A stretch of 64,000 nucleotides of DNA from Klebsiella variicola (GCF_000828055.2 NZ_CP010523.2:3906001-3970000), one strand, 5' to 3'; shown: positions 1 through 10,547, numbered from the stretch's first letter. Numbers and translations are program-made. Notes: a model not told the origin generated them from the letters alone.

Positions 1-278
1 TGGCGGACATTGACGGTCTGGCCCTGCTGATGCAGGCCGTGCGCAGCGGACTGGGGGCCACCCTGCAGCCCGGGGCCGCCATCTCCCACCTCGACCATCA
101 GGCGCTGAGGGTGATCGACGTCGTCAACCCGATACTCAGTCGCCCCAACTTTCTGGTCAGTCTGTCTGATGATGAACTCACTCCGGCAGGCCTTGCGGCT
201 CGAGTGATACTCAGCAAAGTCATGCGCCAGCTGGTGGAGTCTGACCGCTGGCCGGGTGCTACCCTTTACGCTCACTAA
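1..278 (+). CDS. tcuR: LysR-family regulator, C-terminal end (probable TcuR), cut by window start
   Basis: An open frame runs into the window from the left and ends at a TAA at 276-278; about 91 codons are visible from base 3. The visible part resembles the end of the effector-binding half of LysR regulators, with GLGATLQPGAA followed by a C-terminal helix. It sits 97 bases upstream of tcuA on the same strand, which is the place of TcuR, the tricarballylate-responsive activator in Salmonella. The helix-turn-helix part is outside the window, so the family call rests on the C-terminal pattern and on the neighbour genes. Confidence 0.75.
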   Translation, partial: ADIDGLALLMQAVRSGLGATLQPGAAISHLDHQALRVIDVVNPILSRPNFLVSLSDDELTPAGLAARVILSKVMRQLVESDRWPGATLYAH

Positions 279-375
279 ACCCCTCTTTAGCATTACACCA
301 TAGCGCCTCACCGCTGTTACCACCTACATTCCCATTACAAATTTAACAATTAATTAAATTGTAAGGGAGCCGATA

Positions 376-1779
376 ATGGTGGATGTACTGGTGATTGGCG
401 GCGGCAATGCCGCGCTATGCGCCGCCTTAACCGCCCGGGAAGCTGGCGCCTCGGTGCTGCTGCTGGAGGCGGCGCCGCGGGAGTGGCGCGGCGGCAACTC
501 GCAGCACACGCGTAACCTGCGCTGTATGCACGATGCGCCGCAGGACGTGCTGGTCGACAGCTACCCGGAAGAAGAGTACTGGCAGGATCTGCTGCGCGTC
601 ACCGAGGGGAATACCAACGAAGCGCTGGCCCGAATGGTGATCCGCACCTCGTCACAATGCCGGGACTGGATGCGCCAGCACGGCGTGAACTTTCAGCCAC
701 CGCTCTCCGGCGCCCTGCACGTGGCCCGCACCAACGCCTTTTTTATGGGCGGCGGCAAAGCGCTGGTCAATGCCTATTACCGCAGCGCGGAGCAAATGGG
801 GGTGCAGATCCGCTACAACACACCGGTGCAGGCTCTCGAGCTGCGCAACGGCGAATTTGTCGCCGCGCTGGCGGGCGAGGAACGGATTGTTGCAAAAAGC
901 TGCGTCCTCGCCGCCGGCGGATTTGAATCCAACCGCGAATGGCTGCGCGAGGCCTGGGGGCAAAATGACAGCGGTGAATGGCCCGCCGATAACTTTCTCA
1001 TCCGCGGCACCCGCTTCAACCAGGGAGTGCTGCTCAAGTTTATGATCGACGCCGGGGCCGATATTATCGGCGATCCCTCGCAGTCCCACTGCGTCGCCAT
1101 TGACGCCCGGGCGCCGCTCTACGATGGCGGGATCTGTACCCGCGTCGACTGCGTGTCGCTGGGGGTAGTGGTCAACCGCGATGCCGACCGTTTTTACGAT
1201 GAAGGAGAAGATTTCTGGCCCAAACGCTATGCCATCTGGGGCCGGCTGGTCGCCCACCAGCCCGGGCAAATCGGCTACTCGATCATCGACAGCAAAGCCA
1301 TCGGCCACTTTATGCCGCCCGTCTTTCCCGGCGCTCAGGCCAACACCCTTCCCGAGCTGGCCCGCCAGCTCGGCCTGGACAGCGAACGCTTTACGCAAAC
1401 CATCGCCGACTATAATGCCGCCTGCGCGCCAGGCCAGTTCGATCATACCCGCCTGGATAACTGCGCCACCGCCGGCCTGACGCCGCCAAAGACCCACTGG
1501 GCGCGGCCTATCGATACGCCGCCTTACTACGGCTATGCCTTACGTCCGGGGATCACCTTCACCTACCTCGGGCTCTACGTCGACGACACCGCCGCCGTCC
1601 ACTTCGCCGGCAAACCCAGCCGTAATCTGTTTGTCGCCGGGGAAATGATGGCCGGCAACGTGCTGGGCAAAGGCTATACCGCCGGCGTCGGGATGTCGAT
1701 CGGCACCACCTTCGGCCGCATTGCCGGCCAGCAAGCCGCCCGGGCGGCACAGCAGGAGAAACACCATGAAGTCGCTTGA
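376..1779 (+). CDS. tcuA: FAD-dependent tricarballylate dehydrogenase TcuA
   Basis: This 467-residue flavoprotein oxidises tricarballylate to cis-aconitate and passes the electrons to TcuB. The N-terminus carries a dinucleotide-binding GGGNAA at residues 8-13 followed by a beta-alpha-beta ending in LLLEA. The C-terminus has the GEMMAGNV and [13 protein letters not shown] blocks typical of the succinate dehydrogenase/fumarate reductase flavoprotein family. The start ATG follows a GGGAG ribosome binding site (TAAGGGAGCCGATA). The 3' end overlaps tcuB by 14 bases, so the two are probably translationally coupled. The order tcuR-tcuA-tcuB-tcuC next to chiQ matches Salmonella, which makes the substrate call stronger than the family alone would allow. 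Confidence 0.93.
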   Translation: MVDVLVIGGGNAALCAALTAREAGASVLLLEAAPREWRGGNSQHTRNLRCMHDAPQDVLVDSYPEEEYWQDLLRVTEGNTNEALARMVIRTSSQCRDWMRQHGVNFQPPLSGALHVARTNAFFMGGGKALVNAYYRSAEQMGVQIRYNTPVQALELRNGEFVAALAGEERIVAKSCVLAAGGFESNREWLREAWGQNDSGEWPADNFLIRGTRFNQGVLLKFMIDAGADIIGDPSQSHCVAIDARAPLYDGGICTRVDCVSLGVVVNRDADRFYDEGEDFWPKRYAIWGRLVAHQPGQIGYSIIDSKAIGHFMPPVFPGAQANTLPELARQLGLDSERFTQTIADYNAACAPGQFDHTRLDNCATAGLTPPKTHWARPIDTPPYYGYALRPGITFTYLGLYVDDTAAVHFAGKPSRNLFVAGEMMAGNVLGKGYTAGVGMSIGTTFGRIAGQQAARAAQQEKHHEVA

Positions 1780-2905
1780 GAAGCTGATCATTGAGGCGCA
1801 GATCATCACCGAGCCGGAGGCGGAAGTGGAAAGGGTGATGCAGGTATGTAACGCCTGCCGCTACTGCGAAGGGTTTTGCGCCGTATTCCCGGCGATGACC
1901 CAGCGCCTGGCCTTTGGCAAAGCAGATATTAACTATCTGGCTAACCTGTGTCATAACTGCGGCGCCTGCCTGCACGCCTGTCAGTACGCGCCGCCGCACG
2001 AATTCGCGATTAACGTGCCGAAGGCGATGGCCGAAGTTCGGCTGGAAACTTATCAGCATTACGCCCAGCCCGCCGCCTTTGGCAGCCTGTACCGCCGGGC
2101 TGGTGTGACCACCGTACTGGCGCTGGTCGGCGGACTGATTTTCTTTCTGCTGCTGGCGATGGGGCTCAAAGGCTCGCTGCTTCATCCGCCGCTGGCGGGC
2201 GATTTCTATCAGATATTCCCGCATAACCTGCTGGCGTGGATGTTTGGCTCGGTCTTCGTGCTGGCCTTTGGCTTGCTGATGACCGGGGTGATCCGCTTCT
2301 GGCGCGAGATCTCCCCGGGCCAGCCGCACGCGGTTGATATCGCCAAGGCCTCACAGGATGCGTTGACGCTGAAATATCTCGATGGCGGGCATGGCAAAGG
2401 CTGCAACGAAGCCGATGACGCCTTCACCCTGCTGCGCCGCCGTTTCCACCACTTCACCTTCTACGGCTTTATGCTCTGCTTCGCCGCCACCGTGGTGGCC
2501 ACGGGCTATCACTATTTCGCCGACCGGGAAGCTCCCTACCCGTTCTTCAGCGTCCCGGTGCTGCTGGGGACCCTTGGCGGCATCGGCCTGCTGGTGGGGC
2601 CAGCTGGCCTGCTGTGGCTAAACCTGCGCCGGTCGCCGTTGCACGGCGATGCACGACAAAAACCGATGGACCGCGGCTTTATCCTGCTACTGCTGCTGAC
2701 CAGCTTCACCGGCCTGGCGCTGCTGGCGGGACGGGATACCTCATGGATGGGTATTTTGCTCGCTGTTCACCTCGGGGTGGTAATGGCCCTGTTCTTAACC
2801 CTTCCCTACGGAAAATTTGCCCACGGATTTTATCGCTGTGCGGCGCTACTCAAGTGGGCAATTGAGAAGCGGCGCGGAAAACAGGCGGCAGTCGCAGGCG
2901 ACTAA
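1766..2905 (+). CDS. tcuB: Tricarballylate utilization 4Fe-4S protein TcuB
   Basis: This 379-residue membrane protein is thought to re-oxidise TcuA-bound FADH2 and feed electrons to the quinone pool. Two cysteine clusters near the N-terminus, C28/C31/C34/C38 and C62/C65/C68/C72, fit two iron-sulphur centres. They are followed by about six hydrophobic segments, the first around residues 100-125. The ATG at 1766 was chosen over an upstream in-frame ATG at 1721 because it is preceded by AGCAGGAGAAACACC and gives the family length. It overlaps the end of tcuA by 14 bases. Confidence 0.92.
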   Translation: MKSLEKLIIEAQIITEPEAEVERVMQVCNACRYCEGFCAVFPAMTQRLAFGKADINYLANLCHNCGACLHACQYAPPHEFAINVPKAMAEVRLETYQHYAQPAAFGSLYRRAGVTTVLALVGGLIFFLLLAMGLKGSLLHPPLAGDFYQIFPHNLLAWMFGSVFVLAFGLLMTGVIRFWREISPGQPHAVDIAKASQDALTLKYLDGGHGKGCNEADDAFTLLRRRFHHFTFYGFMLCFAATVVATGYHYFADREAPYPFFSVPVLLGTLGGIGLLVGPAGLLWLNLRRSPLHGDARQKPMDRGFILLLLLTSFTGLALLAGRDTSWMGILLAVHLGVVMALFLTLPYGKFAHGFYRCAALLKWAIEKRRGKQAAVAGD

Positions 2906-2960
2906 CCCGCTCCCTCTTACCTCTATAAAAACAAGATAAAGACAATGGAGAGCACACCCT

Positions 2961-4256
2961 ATGACGCAACAATCCACGCGCGCCGGCACCGTCGGCGCTA
3001 TCCTCCGCGTGACCAGCGGTAATTTTCTCGAACAGTTCGACTTTTTCCTGTTTGGCTTTTATGCGACCTATATCGCCCGCACCTTCTTTCCGGCGGAGAG
3101 CGAGTTCGCAGCGCTGATGCTGACCTTTGCGGTGTTTGGTTCGGGCTTCCTGATGCGCCCCATCGGCGCGGTGGTCCTCGGCGCCTATATCGACAGAATC
3201 GGGCGCCGCAAAGGGCTGATGGTCACCCTGGCGATCATGGGCTGCGGGACGCTACTCATCGCCCTGGTACCTGGCTATCAGACCATCGGCGTGCTGGCGC
3301 CGATCCTCGTGTTAGTGGGCCGCTTGCTGCAGGGGTTTTCCGCGGGCGTCGAGCTTGGCGGGGTGTCGGTCTATCTGTCGGAAATCGCCACGCCGGGCAA
3401 TAAAGGCTTCTATACCAGCTGGCAGTCCGCCAGCCAGCAGGTGGCTATCGTCATGGCGGCGTTGATTGGCTATGCGCTGAACGCCACGCTTGAGCATGAG
3501 GAGATCGCCGACTGGGGCTGGCGCATCCCTTTCTTCATTGGCTGCCTGATTATTCCGCTGATTTTCGTGCTGCGCCGCTCGCTGCAGGAGACTGAGGAGT
3601 TCCTGCAGCGTAAACATCGCCCGGATACTAAAGAGATCCTGACCACTATCGCCAGGAACTGGCGCATTATTACCGCCGGGACGTTGCTGGTGGCGATGAC
3701 CACCACCACCTTTTATTTTATCACCGTCTATACGCCGACCTACGGCAGAGCGGTGCTGCACCTCAGCGCTCGCGACAGCCTGCTGGTGACCATGCTGGTG
3801 GGCATCTCCAACTTTATCTGGTTACCGATTGGCGGGGCGATCTCTGATCGGATCGGTCGTCGTCCGGTGCTGATGGGCATTACCCTGCTGGCGCTGCTCA
3901 CCACCTGGCCGGTGATGCACTGGCTCACCGCCGCGCCCGATTTCACCCGTATGACACTGGTCCTGCTGTGGTTCTCGTTCTTCTTTGGCATGTATAACGG
4001 CGCGATGGTGGCGGCGCTCACCGAAGTGATGCCGGTGTACGTCCGCACTGTGGGATTCTCTCTGGCCTTTAGTCTCGCTACTGCCATTTTCGGCGGCCTG
4101 ACGCCGGCTATCTCTACCGCCCTGGTCGAGCTCACCGGCGATAAAAGCGCGCCGGGCTGGTGGCTAATGTGCGCCGCGCTGTGCGGGTTCATTGCCACCG
4201 CGCTGCTGTTCGTGCGGCTGAGCCGAGGCTATCAGCCGGCGGAGAGTCAGCGCTAA
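2961..4256 (+). CDS. tcuC: MFS tricarballylate/citrate-proton symporter TcuC
   Basis: This is a 431-residue major facilitator superfamily permease of the metabolite:H+ symporter group, with about 12 hydrophobic segments. The loop motif DRIGRRKG lies at residues 78-85 and is repeated as DRIGRRPV in the second half, as expected from the internal duplication of the family. It is closest in character to the citrate transporter CitA. Its place behind tcuAB makes tricarballylate the likely substrate, with citrate also possible. The gene begins 55 bases after tcuB and ends at a strong hairpin terminator. Confidence 0.88.
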   Translation: MTQQSTRAGTVGAILRVTSGNFLEQFDFFLFGFYATYIARTFFPAESEFAALMLTFAVFGSGFLMRPIGAVVLGAYIDRIGRRKGLMVTLAIMGCGTLLIALVPGYQTIGVLAPILVLVGRLLQGFSAGVELGGVSVYLSEIATPGNKGFYTSWQSASQQVAIVMAALIGYALNATLEHEEIADWGWRIPFFIGCLIIPLIFVLRRSLQETEEFLQRKHRPDTKEILTTIARNWRIITAGTLLVAMTTTTFYFITVYTPTYGRAVLHLSARDSLLVTMLVGISNFIWLPIGGAISDRIGRRPVLMGITLLALLTTWPVMHWLTAAPDFTRMTLVLLWFSFFFGMYNGAMVAALTEVMPVYVRTVGFSLAFSLATAIFGGLTPAISTALVELTGDKSAPGWWLMCAALCGFIATALLFVRLSRGYQPAESQR

Positions 4257-4261
4257 AAAAA

Positions 4262-4292
4262 CAAACGGGCGGAGGTATGCTCCGCCCGTTTG
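4262..4292. terminator. Bidirectional terminator between tcuC and chiQ
   Basis: A perfect 13-base stem (CAAACGGGCGGAG against CTCCGCCCGTTTG) closes a five-base loop. It is flanked by an A run on the left, which becomes a T run on the minus strand, and the right arm ends in TTT. It lies between convergent genes and can serve both. Confidence 0.85.
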
Positions 4293-4307
4293 CCGCTAAC
4301 GTCTGAT

Positions 4308-4640
4308 TTAATGGGTCGTATTATTGCTGCGGATCTCCTTCCAGATCTGGTCGCAGCGCGCTTTCACCGCCTGATCGTTGCCGGTGCGGGTGGCCTGAAT
4401 ACACTGTTGGTAATCCAGGACGCGAACGCTCTCCTGATTGGCAAATTGCTGGTGCCGTTTATCCTCTTTCAGTACATTCAGTACGCTCTGACAGGCTTCA
4501 ATCTTGTCCGGATTCCCCTCCGCCGTATTAATACAGGCGCTATAGGCATCTTTCAGTTTGGTGTCTTCTTTCGGTGCCGGCGACGTGGCGCAGGCCACCA
4601 GACCCGAGGCCATCATGGCAATAAGCAGCATTTTTTTCAT
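4308..4640 (-). CDS. chiQ: Small lipoprotein ChiQ
   Basis: This 110-residue protein has a lipoprotein signal peptide ending in the lipobox LVAC with the acylated cysteine at residue 17. The mature part is small, charged, and carries further cysteines (in YSACI, EACQS, QQCIQ, ARCDQ) that may form disulphides. It corresponds to YbfN of E. coli. It lies 47 bases downstream of chiP and is probably co-transcribed with it, so it shares control by NagC and ChiX. Its biochemical role is not known. Confidence 0.9.
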   Translation of the reverse strand: MKKMLLIAMMASGLVACATSPAPKEDTKLKDAYSACINTAEGNPDKIEACQSVLNVLKEDKRHQQFANQESVRVLDYQQCIQATRTGNDQAVKARCDQIWKEIRSNNTTH

Positions 4641-4687
4641 TGTCGTTCTCCCAGAGGTGCGGCAGGCTCACGCCCGCCGCGCAGGCA

Positions 4688-6091
4688 TCAGAAAATAGTG
4701 AACGGGGCGATAACCATGAACTTCACGTCGCGCTCATCCTGGAAGATGTTGCCGTAGCCGCCGCTCCAGCTCGGAATATCGGAATGGTTGTCGTACTGGG
4801 TAAAGTGCAGTTTGAACAGGGTGCCCTTCGCCCGACCTTCCTGCACGGTATACAACGCATCCAGGCTGTAAGCCGATTCTTTCAGGCGATAGTCAGGGTC
4901 ATAGTACGCATCCGGAGAGGACATTCTTCCCGGCTTCGCATCCCAGGCGTAGACATAAGACGCGCCAAACGCCCAGCCAGGCATATCCCAGTTTTTCATG
5001 TCATACATCGCGCCGAAGAAGACCGCTTTTTCGCCGTTGGCGTTAAAGTCGGAGCGGTTATCCCACCAGATATCGAGACGACCGTTGGAAGAGGCATAGG
5101 TCGGCGTCATACGCTGCAGGAAGTAGCCCTGCTGGCCATCGGCCTTCACCCAGGTGCCTTCCAGACGCAGGTCCAGCACATCCGCCACTTTATAGCCGAA
5201 GGTTAACGCCTGCAGCCATGCGGTGCCGTCATAGATGTCATTGACCCCGCCGTTGCTGACCTTATCGCGGGTGCCGTAGAACTGGTAGCTGGTGCTCAGC
5301 GGCGCGCCGGCGACGTCAAACTTGTAGCTGGCTTTAGCAAAGTACTGATCGATATAGCCCTGAGCCTGACCAAATGCCGCCTCCAGCACCAGGTCGTTTT
5401 TGAAATCATATTTGGCGCCGACGGAGTGGAGATAATCAACTTTGGTTTTCTTGTCGTTCTGATAGAAATCGTCCATCTCGATATGCCATGGCGCTTTATA
5501 CTCGTTCGTCCACATATAGGAGAAACTTAACGCGCCCGCCGTGCCATAGTCGAAGTTAGCCCCGGCCTCCGCCCCCTGATAGGTACCTGGCATAAAGCTC
5601 CAGTGCGGGGCCAGCAGAGTCTGGCCGGTTGGCTGGATATAGCCCGCACGTGCCCACGCCGGACCGTATTTGAATTTCGCGGCGGCTTTATACAGGCTGA
5701 TACCGCTCTTATCGCCGGAGTAGTCTTCGTCATAGGCTTTGTTGCGCGATGAGAAGGCAATTTCGTTCGGGTGGCCGCTATCGCCGTTCTCGGCCATTTC
5801 AATCGCGGTAAATGCAGCAATATCAAGGCCAAACAGATCGGCAGCATAGCCGGACTGGAAGTCCAGGTTAGCGTTCCAGGTGGAGTGGGAAAGGTTGGTT
5901 TTATATTTGTCGCCGTCGGTGACATCTTTACGGTCACGCTCACGCTGCCAGTAATAGATACCGCCGGTTAAGGTTGAATCATCGATAAAGCCTGCTGCGC
6001 TGGCCTGCGGAACCACAACCCAGCCCGACATCGCGGTGACGGCGGCAATAGCCAGCGCCAGCGTACTACGTTTGCCACTAAACGTACGCAT
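4688..6091 (-). CDS. chiP: Chitoporin ChiP (OprD-type outer membrane porin)
   Basis: ChiP is an outer-membrane channel for chitin oligosaccharides. The 467-residue product begins with a signal peptide ending near ASAAG, has the alternating aromatic pattern of a beta-barrel, and ends in the terminal phenylalanine (MVIAPFTIF) expected for outer-membrane insertion. Two in-frame ATGs exist, at 6097 and 6091. The 6091 start is preferred because it leaves about eight bases after AGAGG and begins MRTFSGKRS as in E. coli. The ribosome binding site overlaps a perfect ChiX pairing site, and a NagC-type operator lies about 340 bases upstream, so the gene should be induced by chitin sugars. Confidence 0.94.
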   Translation of the reverse strand: MRTFSGKRSTLALAIAAVTAMSGWVVVPQASAAGFIDDSTLTGGIYYWQRERDRKDVTDGDKYKTNLSHSTWNANLDFQSGYAADLFGLDIAAFTAIEMAENGDSGHPNEIAFSSRNKAYDEDYSGDKSGISLYKAAAKFKYGPAWARAGYIQPTGQTLLAPHWSFMPGTYQGAEAGANFDYGTAGALSFSYMWTNEYKAPWHIEMDDFYQNDKKTKVDYLHSVGAKYDFKNDLVLEAAFGQAQGYIDQYFAKASYKFDVAGAPLSTSYQFYGTRDKVSNGGVNDIYDGTAWLQALTFGYKVADVLDLRLEGTWVKADGQQGYFLQRMTPTYASSNGRLDIWWDNRSDFNANGEKAVFFGAMYDMKNWDMPGWAFGASYVYAWDAKPGRMSSPDAYYDPDYRLKESAYSLDALYTVQEGRAKGTLFKLHFTQYDNHSDIPSWSGGYGNIFQDERDVKFMVIAPFTIF

Positions 6092-6098
6092 GTGCATA

Positions 6099-6110
6099 TC
6101 CTCTTTGACG
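6099..6110 (-). promoter_or_regulatory. ChiX small-RNA pairing site at the chiP ribosome binding site
   Basis: On the minus strand the leader reads CGTCAAAGAGGA immediately before the chiP start. This is fully complementary over 12 bases to the UCCUCUUUGACG seed that I recall for ChiX. The site includes the Shine-Dalgarno sequence, so pairing would block initiation. The ChiX gene itself is not in this window. Confidence 0.75.
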
Positions 6111-6434
6111 TTTTAAAAGGCGAAGACCAACGGTCATTCGCTAAAAAAATAAATAAAACTGCAAAATGTGGGGCGGTGAAAAAGGCCGCGAAACCACTGT
6201 AGATAGACTATTTTTCGTGACGCGAATTATCAATGTTTTTCGTGAGGCAAAGCTTAAGATTATGACAAAGCGCACATAATTTATGTCTTTTTGTTACAGT
6301 CTTATCCCTGATAATTTTGTCATGGAAGTCATTGCAAAATCAGGGAAAAATAGAAGAACTGAAAGCGATTACATTGGTTTTTTGTATATGACAGGAAACA
6401 TCAGAAGCGCTATTTATTAACGCGCAGTAACAGG

Positions 6435-6457
6435 ATTAATTCGCATCGCGAAAATGA
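6435..6457. promoter_or_regulatory. Probable NagC operator upstream of chiP
   Basis: The imperfect palindrome TTAATTCGCATCGCGAAAAT is nearly the same as the nagE-side operator at 10431-10453 (both begin ATTAATTCG and keep ATCGC in the centre). It stands between glnS and chiP, where NagC is known to act on chiPQ in E. coli. The rest of the 436-base glnS-chiP interval is AT-rich promoter sequence; I see no gene in it. Confidence 0.65.
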
Positions 6458-6488
6458 AAAGTTTAATTGGCTGATTCTGAAACAAAAA

Positions 6489-6513
6489 AAAGCGCCGCAA
6501 GGTGCGACGCTTT
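6489..6513 (-). terminator. glnS terminator
   Basis: On the minus strand, AAAGCGTCGCA pairs with TGCGGCGCTTT across a three-base loop, with one G-U wobble, and a run of T follows. It lies 15 bases after the glnS stop. Confidence 0.85.
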
Positions 6514-6527
6514 TACGAGAGGGAAAT

Positions 6528-8195
6528 TTATTCGCCGACTTTCGCCCAGGTATCACGCAGCCCGACAGTGCGGTTGAACACCAGACTGGAGGCGTTTGCA
6601 TAGCGACTGTCGAGGCAGAAGTAACCTTCACGCTCAAACTGGTAAGCTTTGCCTGCTTCGGCCTGCGCCAGGCTCGGCTCCGCATATCCCTGCTTAATCA
6701 CCAGCGAATCCGGGTTGATTACCGCGAGGAAATCTTCCTCCGCCCCCGGGTTTGGTACGCTGAACAGGCGATCGTAGAGACGGATCTCCACCGGCAGCGC
6801 ATGCGCCGCACTCACCCAGTGGATCACGCCTTTGACCTTGCGACCGTCGGCCGGATCTTTACTCAGGGTATCGGCATCGTAGGTGCAGAAAATAGTGGTG
6901 ATATTGCCTTCGGCATCTTTCTCCACGCGTTCCGCTTTGATCACGTAGGCATTGCGCAGACGCACTTCTTTACCCAGCACCAGACGCTTGTACTGTTTGT
7001 TGGCTTCTTCACGGAAGTCAGCGCGATCGATCCAGATTTCGGCGCTGAACGGCACTTCACGACTGCCCATTTCCGGCTTGTTCGGATGGTTCGGCATCGC
7101 CACCATTTCGCTTTCGCCCTGCGGATAGTTCTCGATAACCAGTTTCACCGGATCGATCACCGCCATCGCGCGCGGGGCGTTTTCGTTGAGATCTTCACGA
7201 ATGCAGGACTCCAGCGATGCCATCTCGATGGTGTTGTCCTGCTTGGTCACGCCGATGCGCTTGCAGAACTCGCGGATGGATTCAGCGGTGTAGCCACGGC
7301 GACGCAGACCAGAGATGGTCGGCATACGCGGGTCATCCCAGCCTTCCACGTGCTTCTCGGTCACCAGCTGGTTCAGCTTACGCTTGGACATCACGGTGTA
7401 TTCGAGATTCAGGCGCGAGAATTCATACTGACGCGGGTGAACCGGAATGCTGATGTTGTCGAGCACCCAGTCGTACAGGCGGCGGTTGTCCTGGAACTCC
7501 AGGGTACACAGCGAGTGGGTGATGCCTTCCAGCGCATCGCTGATGCAGTGGGTGAAGTCATACATCGGGTAGATGCACCACTTGTTGCCGGTCTGATGAT
7601 GCTCAGCGAACTTAATGCGGTACAGCACCGGATCGCGCATCACGATGAACGGCGATGCCATATCGATCTTCGCGCGCAGGCAGGCTTTACCCTCTTCGAA
7701 GCCGCCGCTGCGCATTTTTTCAAACAGCGCCAGGTTTTCTTCCACGCTGCGGTCGCGATACGGGCTGTTTTTACCCGGCGCTTTCAGGGTGCCGCGGTAT
7801 TCGCGAATTTCATCTGGAGAGAGTTCATCAACATAGGCCAGACCTTTGTTGATCAGCTCAACCGCATACTGATGCAGCTGATCAAAGTAATCAGACGAGT
7901 AGCAAACGTCCCCGGACCAGTGGAAACCTAACCACTGCACGTCGTTTTTAATCGACTCCACGTATTCGATATCTTCTTTCACCGGGTTGGTGTCATCGAA
8001 ACGCAGGTTGCATTGACCCTGATAATCCTGCGCGATGCCGAAGTTCAGGCAGATGGATTTCGCATGGCCAATGTGCAGATAACCGTTCGGCTCCGGCGGG
8101 AAGCGTGTGTGAACGGTGGTATGTTTACCGGTAGCCAGATCTTCATCAATGATCTGACGGATAAAGTTAGTCGGGCGGGCTTCTGCCTCACTCAT
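6528..8195 (-). CDS. glnS: Glutaminyl-tRNA synthetase
   Basis: GlnRS charges tRNA-Gln with glutamine in the cytoplasm. The 555-residue product is a class I synthetase, with the HIGH signature at residues 41-44 inside [15 protein letters not shown]. The second signature appears as VMSKRKL, the GlnRS form of KMSKS. A GTG codon lies one codon upstream, but the ATG at 8195 gives [10 protein letters not shown], the E. coli N-terminus, with GAGGAA in front. The gene has its own terminator. Four of its substrate tRNA genes lie about 9 kb away in this same window. Confidence 0.97.
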
Positions 8196-8322
8196 CACGG
8201 GTTCCTCAAAGCGTAAACAACGTATAACGGCACATGATCTTACAAGCAGGACGTAGTGACAACTATTAGTTACGTAAAATAGGTATCAGAAGAGGATTAT
8301 GGGGCCGATTGCTGGAAAAAAA

Positions 8323-8348
8323 AGCGGCGAAGGTTTCCCTTCGCCGCT
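8323..8348 (-). terminator. nagE terminator
   Basis: An 11-base stem (AGCGGCGAAGG against CCTTCGCCGCT) is followed on the minus strand by an eight-base T run at 8316-8323, just after the nagE stop. Confidence 0.87.
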
Positions 8349-8373
8349 GAGGCATAAACTCGACTCAGGAGCC

Positions 8374-10329
8374 TTACTTGCCTTTAATCTCATACAGCGG
8401 CGTCTGGCCGGCAACGACCTTACCGCTCGCCAGTATCACCAGCGCGCTGTAGTCATCGCTATTGCTGCAGACGACCGGGCTAATCATTGAGCGCGCGTTG
8501 GCGTTGAGGAAGTCCAGATCCATTTCCAGGATCGGCTCACCGGCCTTCACGTCCGTGCCCTCTTCAACCAAACGTTTGAAGCCCTTGCCTTCCAGCGCCA
8601 CGGTGTCGATCCCCATGTGGACGACGATTTCCGCGCCGTTGTTGGTTTCGAGGCAGAACGCGTGGTTAGTGTTGAAAATTTTCACCACAGTACCCGCCGC
8701 TGGCGCGACAACGATGTTGCTGGTCGGTTTCACCGCGATACCGTCGCCGACGGCTTTGCTGGCGAAGGCTTCGTCCGGCACCTGTTCGAGCGCCACCACG
8801 TCACCGGTAATCGGCGAAACCAGCGACTCAACGGTCTTCGCATTCGCTACCGCCTGCGGTTTAGCCGCTGGCGCTGCGGTGGCGACATTGCCAGCCGGTG
8901 CGGCTGCCGCTGCCGCTACCGGGCCGCGGGTAACCACTTTTTTCATCTCATCGCCGATAGATTCTGCTTTCGCACCGACGATAACCTGGATGGTTTGCTT
9001 ATTCAGTTTCACCACCCCGGACGCGCCGAGACGTTTACAGGCCGCGTCGTTCACTTTCGCCGAATCGCCCACGGTCAGACGCAGACGGGTGATACAGGCG
9101 TCAATGGCTTTCAGGTTGTCGGTTCCGCCCACCGCGGCGATATAGCTGGTCGCCAGCTGGGTCAGGCCCTCTTCAGTGTTGCTGTTGGCTTCTTCCGTTA
9201 CCACGTCAGCGGCTTTGTCTTCACGACCCGGCGTTTTCAGGTTGAACATGCGGATCACCGCGCTGAACAGCAGGAAGTAGACGAAGAAGAACACCACGCC
9301 CATCACCAGCAGCATCCAGACGTTTTTGCTGGCCGCAGGCAGGCTGTACATCAGCACATAGTCAATTGCACCTGCGGAGAAGGAGAAGCCCGCGTGGATC
9401 CCCAGCGCTGTTGCGATGAACAGGCTGATACCGGTCAGCACCGCGTGCAGGAGGTACAGCAGCGGAGCCAGGAACATGAACAGGAATTCCAGCGGCTCGG
9501 TTACCCCGGTCAGGAACGCGGTGATGGCTACGGACAGCAGCATACCGCCGACCATCGGACGACGCGCTTTCGGCGCCGCCAGATACATCGCCAGCGCCGC
9601 ACCCGGCAGACCAAACATCATGATCGGGAAGAAGCCGGACATGAACATCCCCGCGGTGCCGTCGCCGGCGTAGAAGCGGTTGATGTCGCCGTGGAACACA
9701 GCGCCAGCGGCGTTAGTGAACTCACCAATCTGGAACCAGGCGATGGTGTTCAGCACCTGATGCAGACCGGTTGGGATCAGCAGACGGTTGATGAAACCAA
9801 AGATACCGGAACCGAGCGCCCCTGCGGAGACGATCCATTCGCCACCAGAGTGGATAGCGTGTTGCACCGGCGGCCAGACGTAGCCGAAGATCGCGGCGAG
9901 GATCAGACAGAAGAAGCCGGTGGCGATCGGCACGAAGCGTTTGCCGCCGAAGAAACTCAGGAAGTCCGGCAGCTTGATGCCGGCCCAGCGGTTGTACACC
10001 GCCCCTGCCACCAGACCGGTAATGATACCGGCCAGCACGCCCATGTTAATTTCCGGGTTGATGGTGACCATCGCTTTGGTCATCACGAAATACCCTACTG
10101 CGCCGGCCAGCGCCGCAGAACCCGCGTTATCCTTGGACCAGCTTGATGCCACACCAATTGCGAAGATCAGCGCCAGATTATCGAAGATCGCCCCACCCGC
10201 TTGCGCGATGAAGGGTACATTCAACAGGTCTGGTTGCCCGAAACGCAGCAGCAATGCCGCGACCGGCAGCACTGCGATAGGGAGCTGCAACGCCCTACCC
10301 AGTCGCTGAAAGAAACCTAAAATATTCAT
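8374..10329 (-). CDS. nagE: PTS N-acetylglucosamine-specific EIICBA, NagE
   Basis: This 651-residue fusion imports and phosphorylates GlcNAc to GlcNAc-6-phosphate. The EIIC membrane domain covers about residues 1-365 and includes the TGVTEPLEF sugar-site loop near 274. The EIIB domain follows, with its phosphorylated cysteine at residue 412 (DACITRLRL). An Ala/Pro-rich linker spans about 470-497, then comes the EIIA domain with the phosphorylated histidine at 571 (VVHMGIDT) and the supporting histidine at 556. The gene is divergent from nagBAC and shares a control region with NagC operators and a CRP site. Confidence 0.97.
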   Translation of the reverse strand: MNILGFFQRLGRALQLPIAVLPVAALLLRFGQPDLLNVPFIAQAGGAIFDNLALIFAIGVASSWSKDNAGSAALAGAVGYFVMTKAMVTINPEINMGVLAGIITGLVAGAVYNRWAGIKLPDFLSFFGGKRFVPIATGFFCLILAAIFGYVWPPVQHAIHSGGEWIVSAGALGSGIFGFINRLLIPTGLHQVLNTIAWFQIGEFTNAAGAVFHGDINRFYAGDGTAGMFMSGFFPIMMFGLPGAALAMYLAAPKARRPMVGGMLLSVAITAFLTGVTEPLEFLFMFLAPLLYLLHAVLTGISLFIATALGIHAGFSFSAGAIDYVLMYSLPAASKNVWMLLVMGVVFFFVYFLLFSAVIRMFNLKTPGREDKAADVVTEEANSNTEEGLTQLATSYIAAVGGTDNLKAIDACITRLRLTVGDSAKVNDAACKRLGASGVVKLNKQTIQVIVGAKAESIGDEMKKVVTRGPVAAAAAAPAGNVATAAPAAKPQAVANAKTVESLVSPITGDVVALEQVPDEAFASKAVGDGIAVKPTSNIVVAPAAGTVVKIFNTNHAFCLETNNGAEIVVHMGIDTVALEGKGFKRLVEEGTDVKAGEPILEMDLDFLNANARSMISPVVCSNSDDYSALVILASGKVVAGQTPLYEIKGK

Positions 10330-10430
10330 CTTATTCCCCCTATGAGACCCCGATGAGGCTCATTTTCAAAGCCACTTTTTTATTGTGTAACAAGGTCGGT
10401 TTTATCACTTACCGGCAAAGTGTGTGAAAA

Positions 10431-10453
10431 ATTAATTCGTATCGCAAATTAAA
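10431..10453. promoter_or_regulatory. NagC operator, nagE side
   Basis: The interrupted palindrome TTAATTCGTATCGCAAATTAA lies about 100 bases upstream of nagE. NagC is known to bridge two operators in this interval by a DNA loop. The companion site at 10526-10547 is about 95 bases away. Confidence 0.7.
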
Positions 10454-10464
10454 CGGGTATTTTT

Positions 10465-10480
10465 TGTGATAATTATCACC
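10465..10480. promoter_or_regulatory. CRP-binding site in the nagE-nagB interval
   Basis: TGTGATAATTATCACC fits the CRP consensus TGTGA-N6-TCACA with one change. It lies between the two NagC operators, where CRP activates both divergent promoters in E. coli. Confidence 0.75.
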
Positions 10481-10525
10481 AAATATCGTATTCCCCCCTC
10501 CCTTTCACTGGCTAACATCGAAAAC

Positions 10526-10547
10526 TTATTTTATCATTCAAAAAATC
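10526..10547. promoter_or_regulatory. NagC operator, nagB side
   Basis: TTATTTTATCATTCAAAAAA matches my recollection of the nagB-proximal NagC box of E. coli. It lies about 100 bases upstream of the nagB start. Together with the sites at 10431 and 10465 it accounts for most of the 315-base nagE-nagB gap; I see no gene there. Confidence 0.7.

Noticed and set aside
4290-4757. A plus-strand frame over chiQ
   Set aside because: It is antisense to the well-supported lipoprotein gene chiQ and starts inside a terminator arm.
8617-10146. An open frame of 509 codons opposite nagE
   Set aside because: It is the antisense shadow of a strongly conserved PTS gene, with low-complexity His/Arg/Glu composition and no domain.
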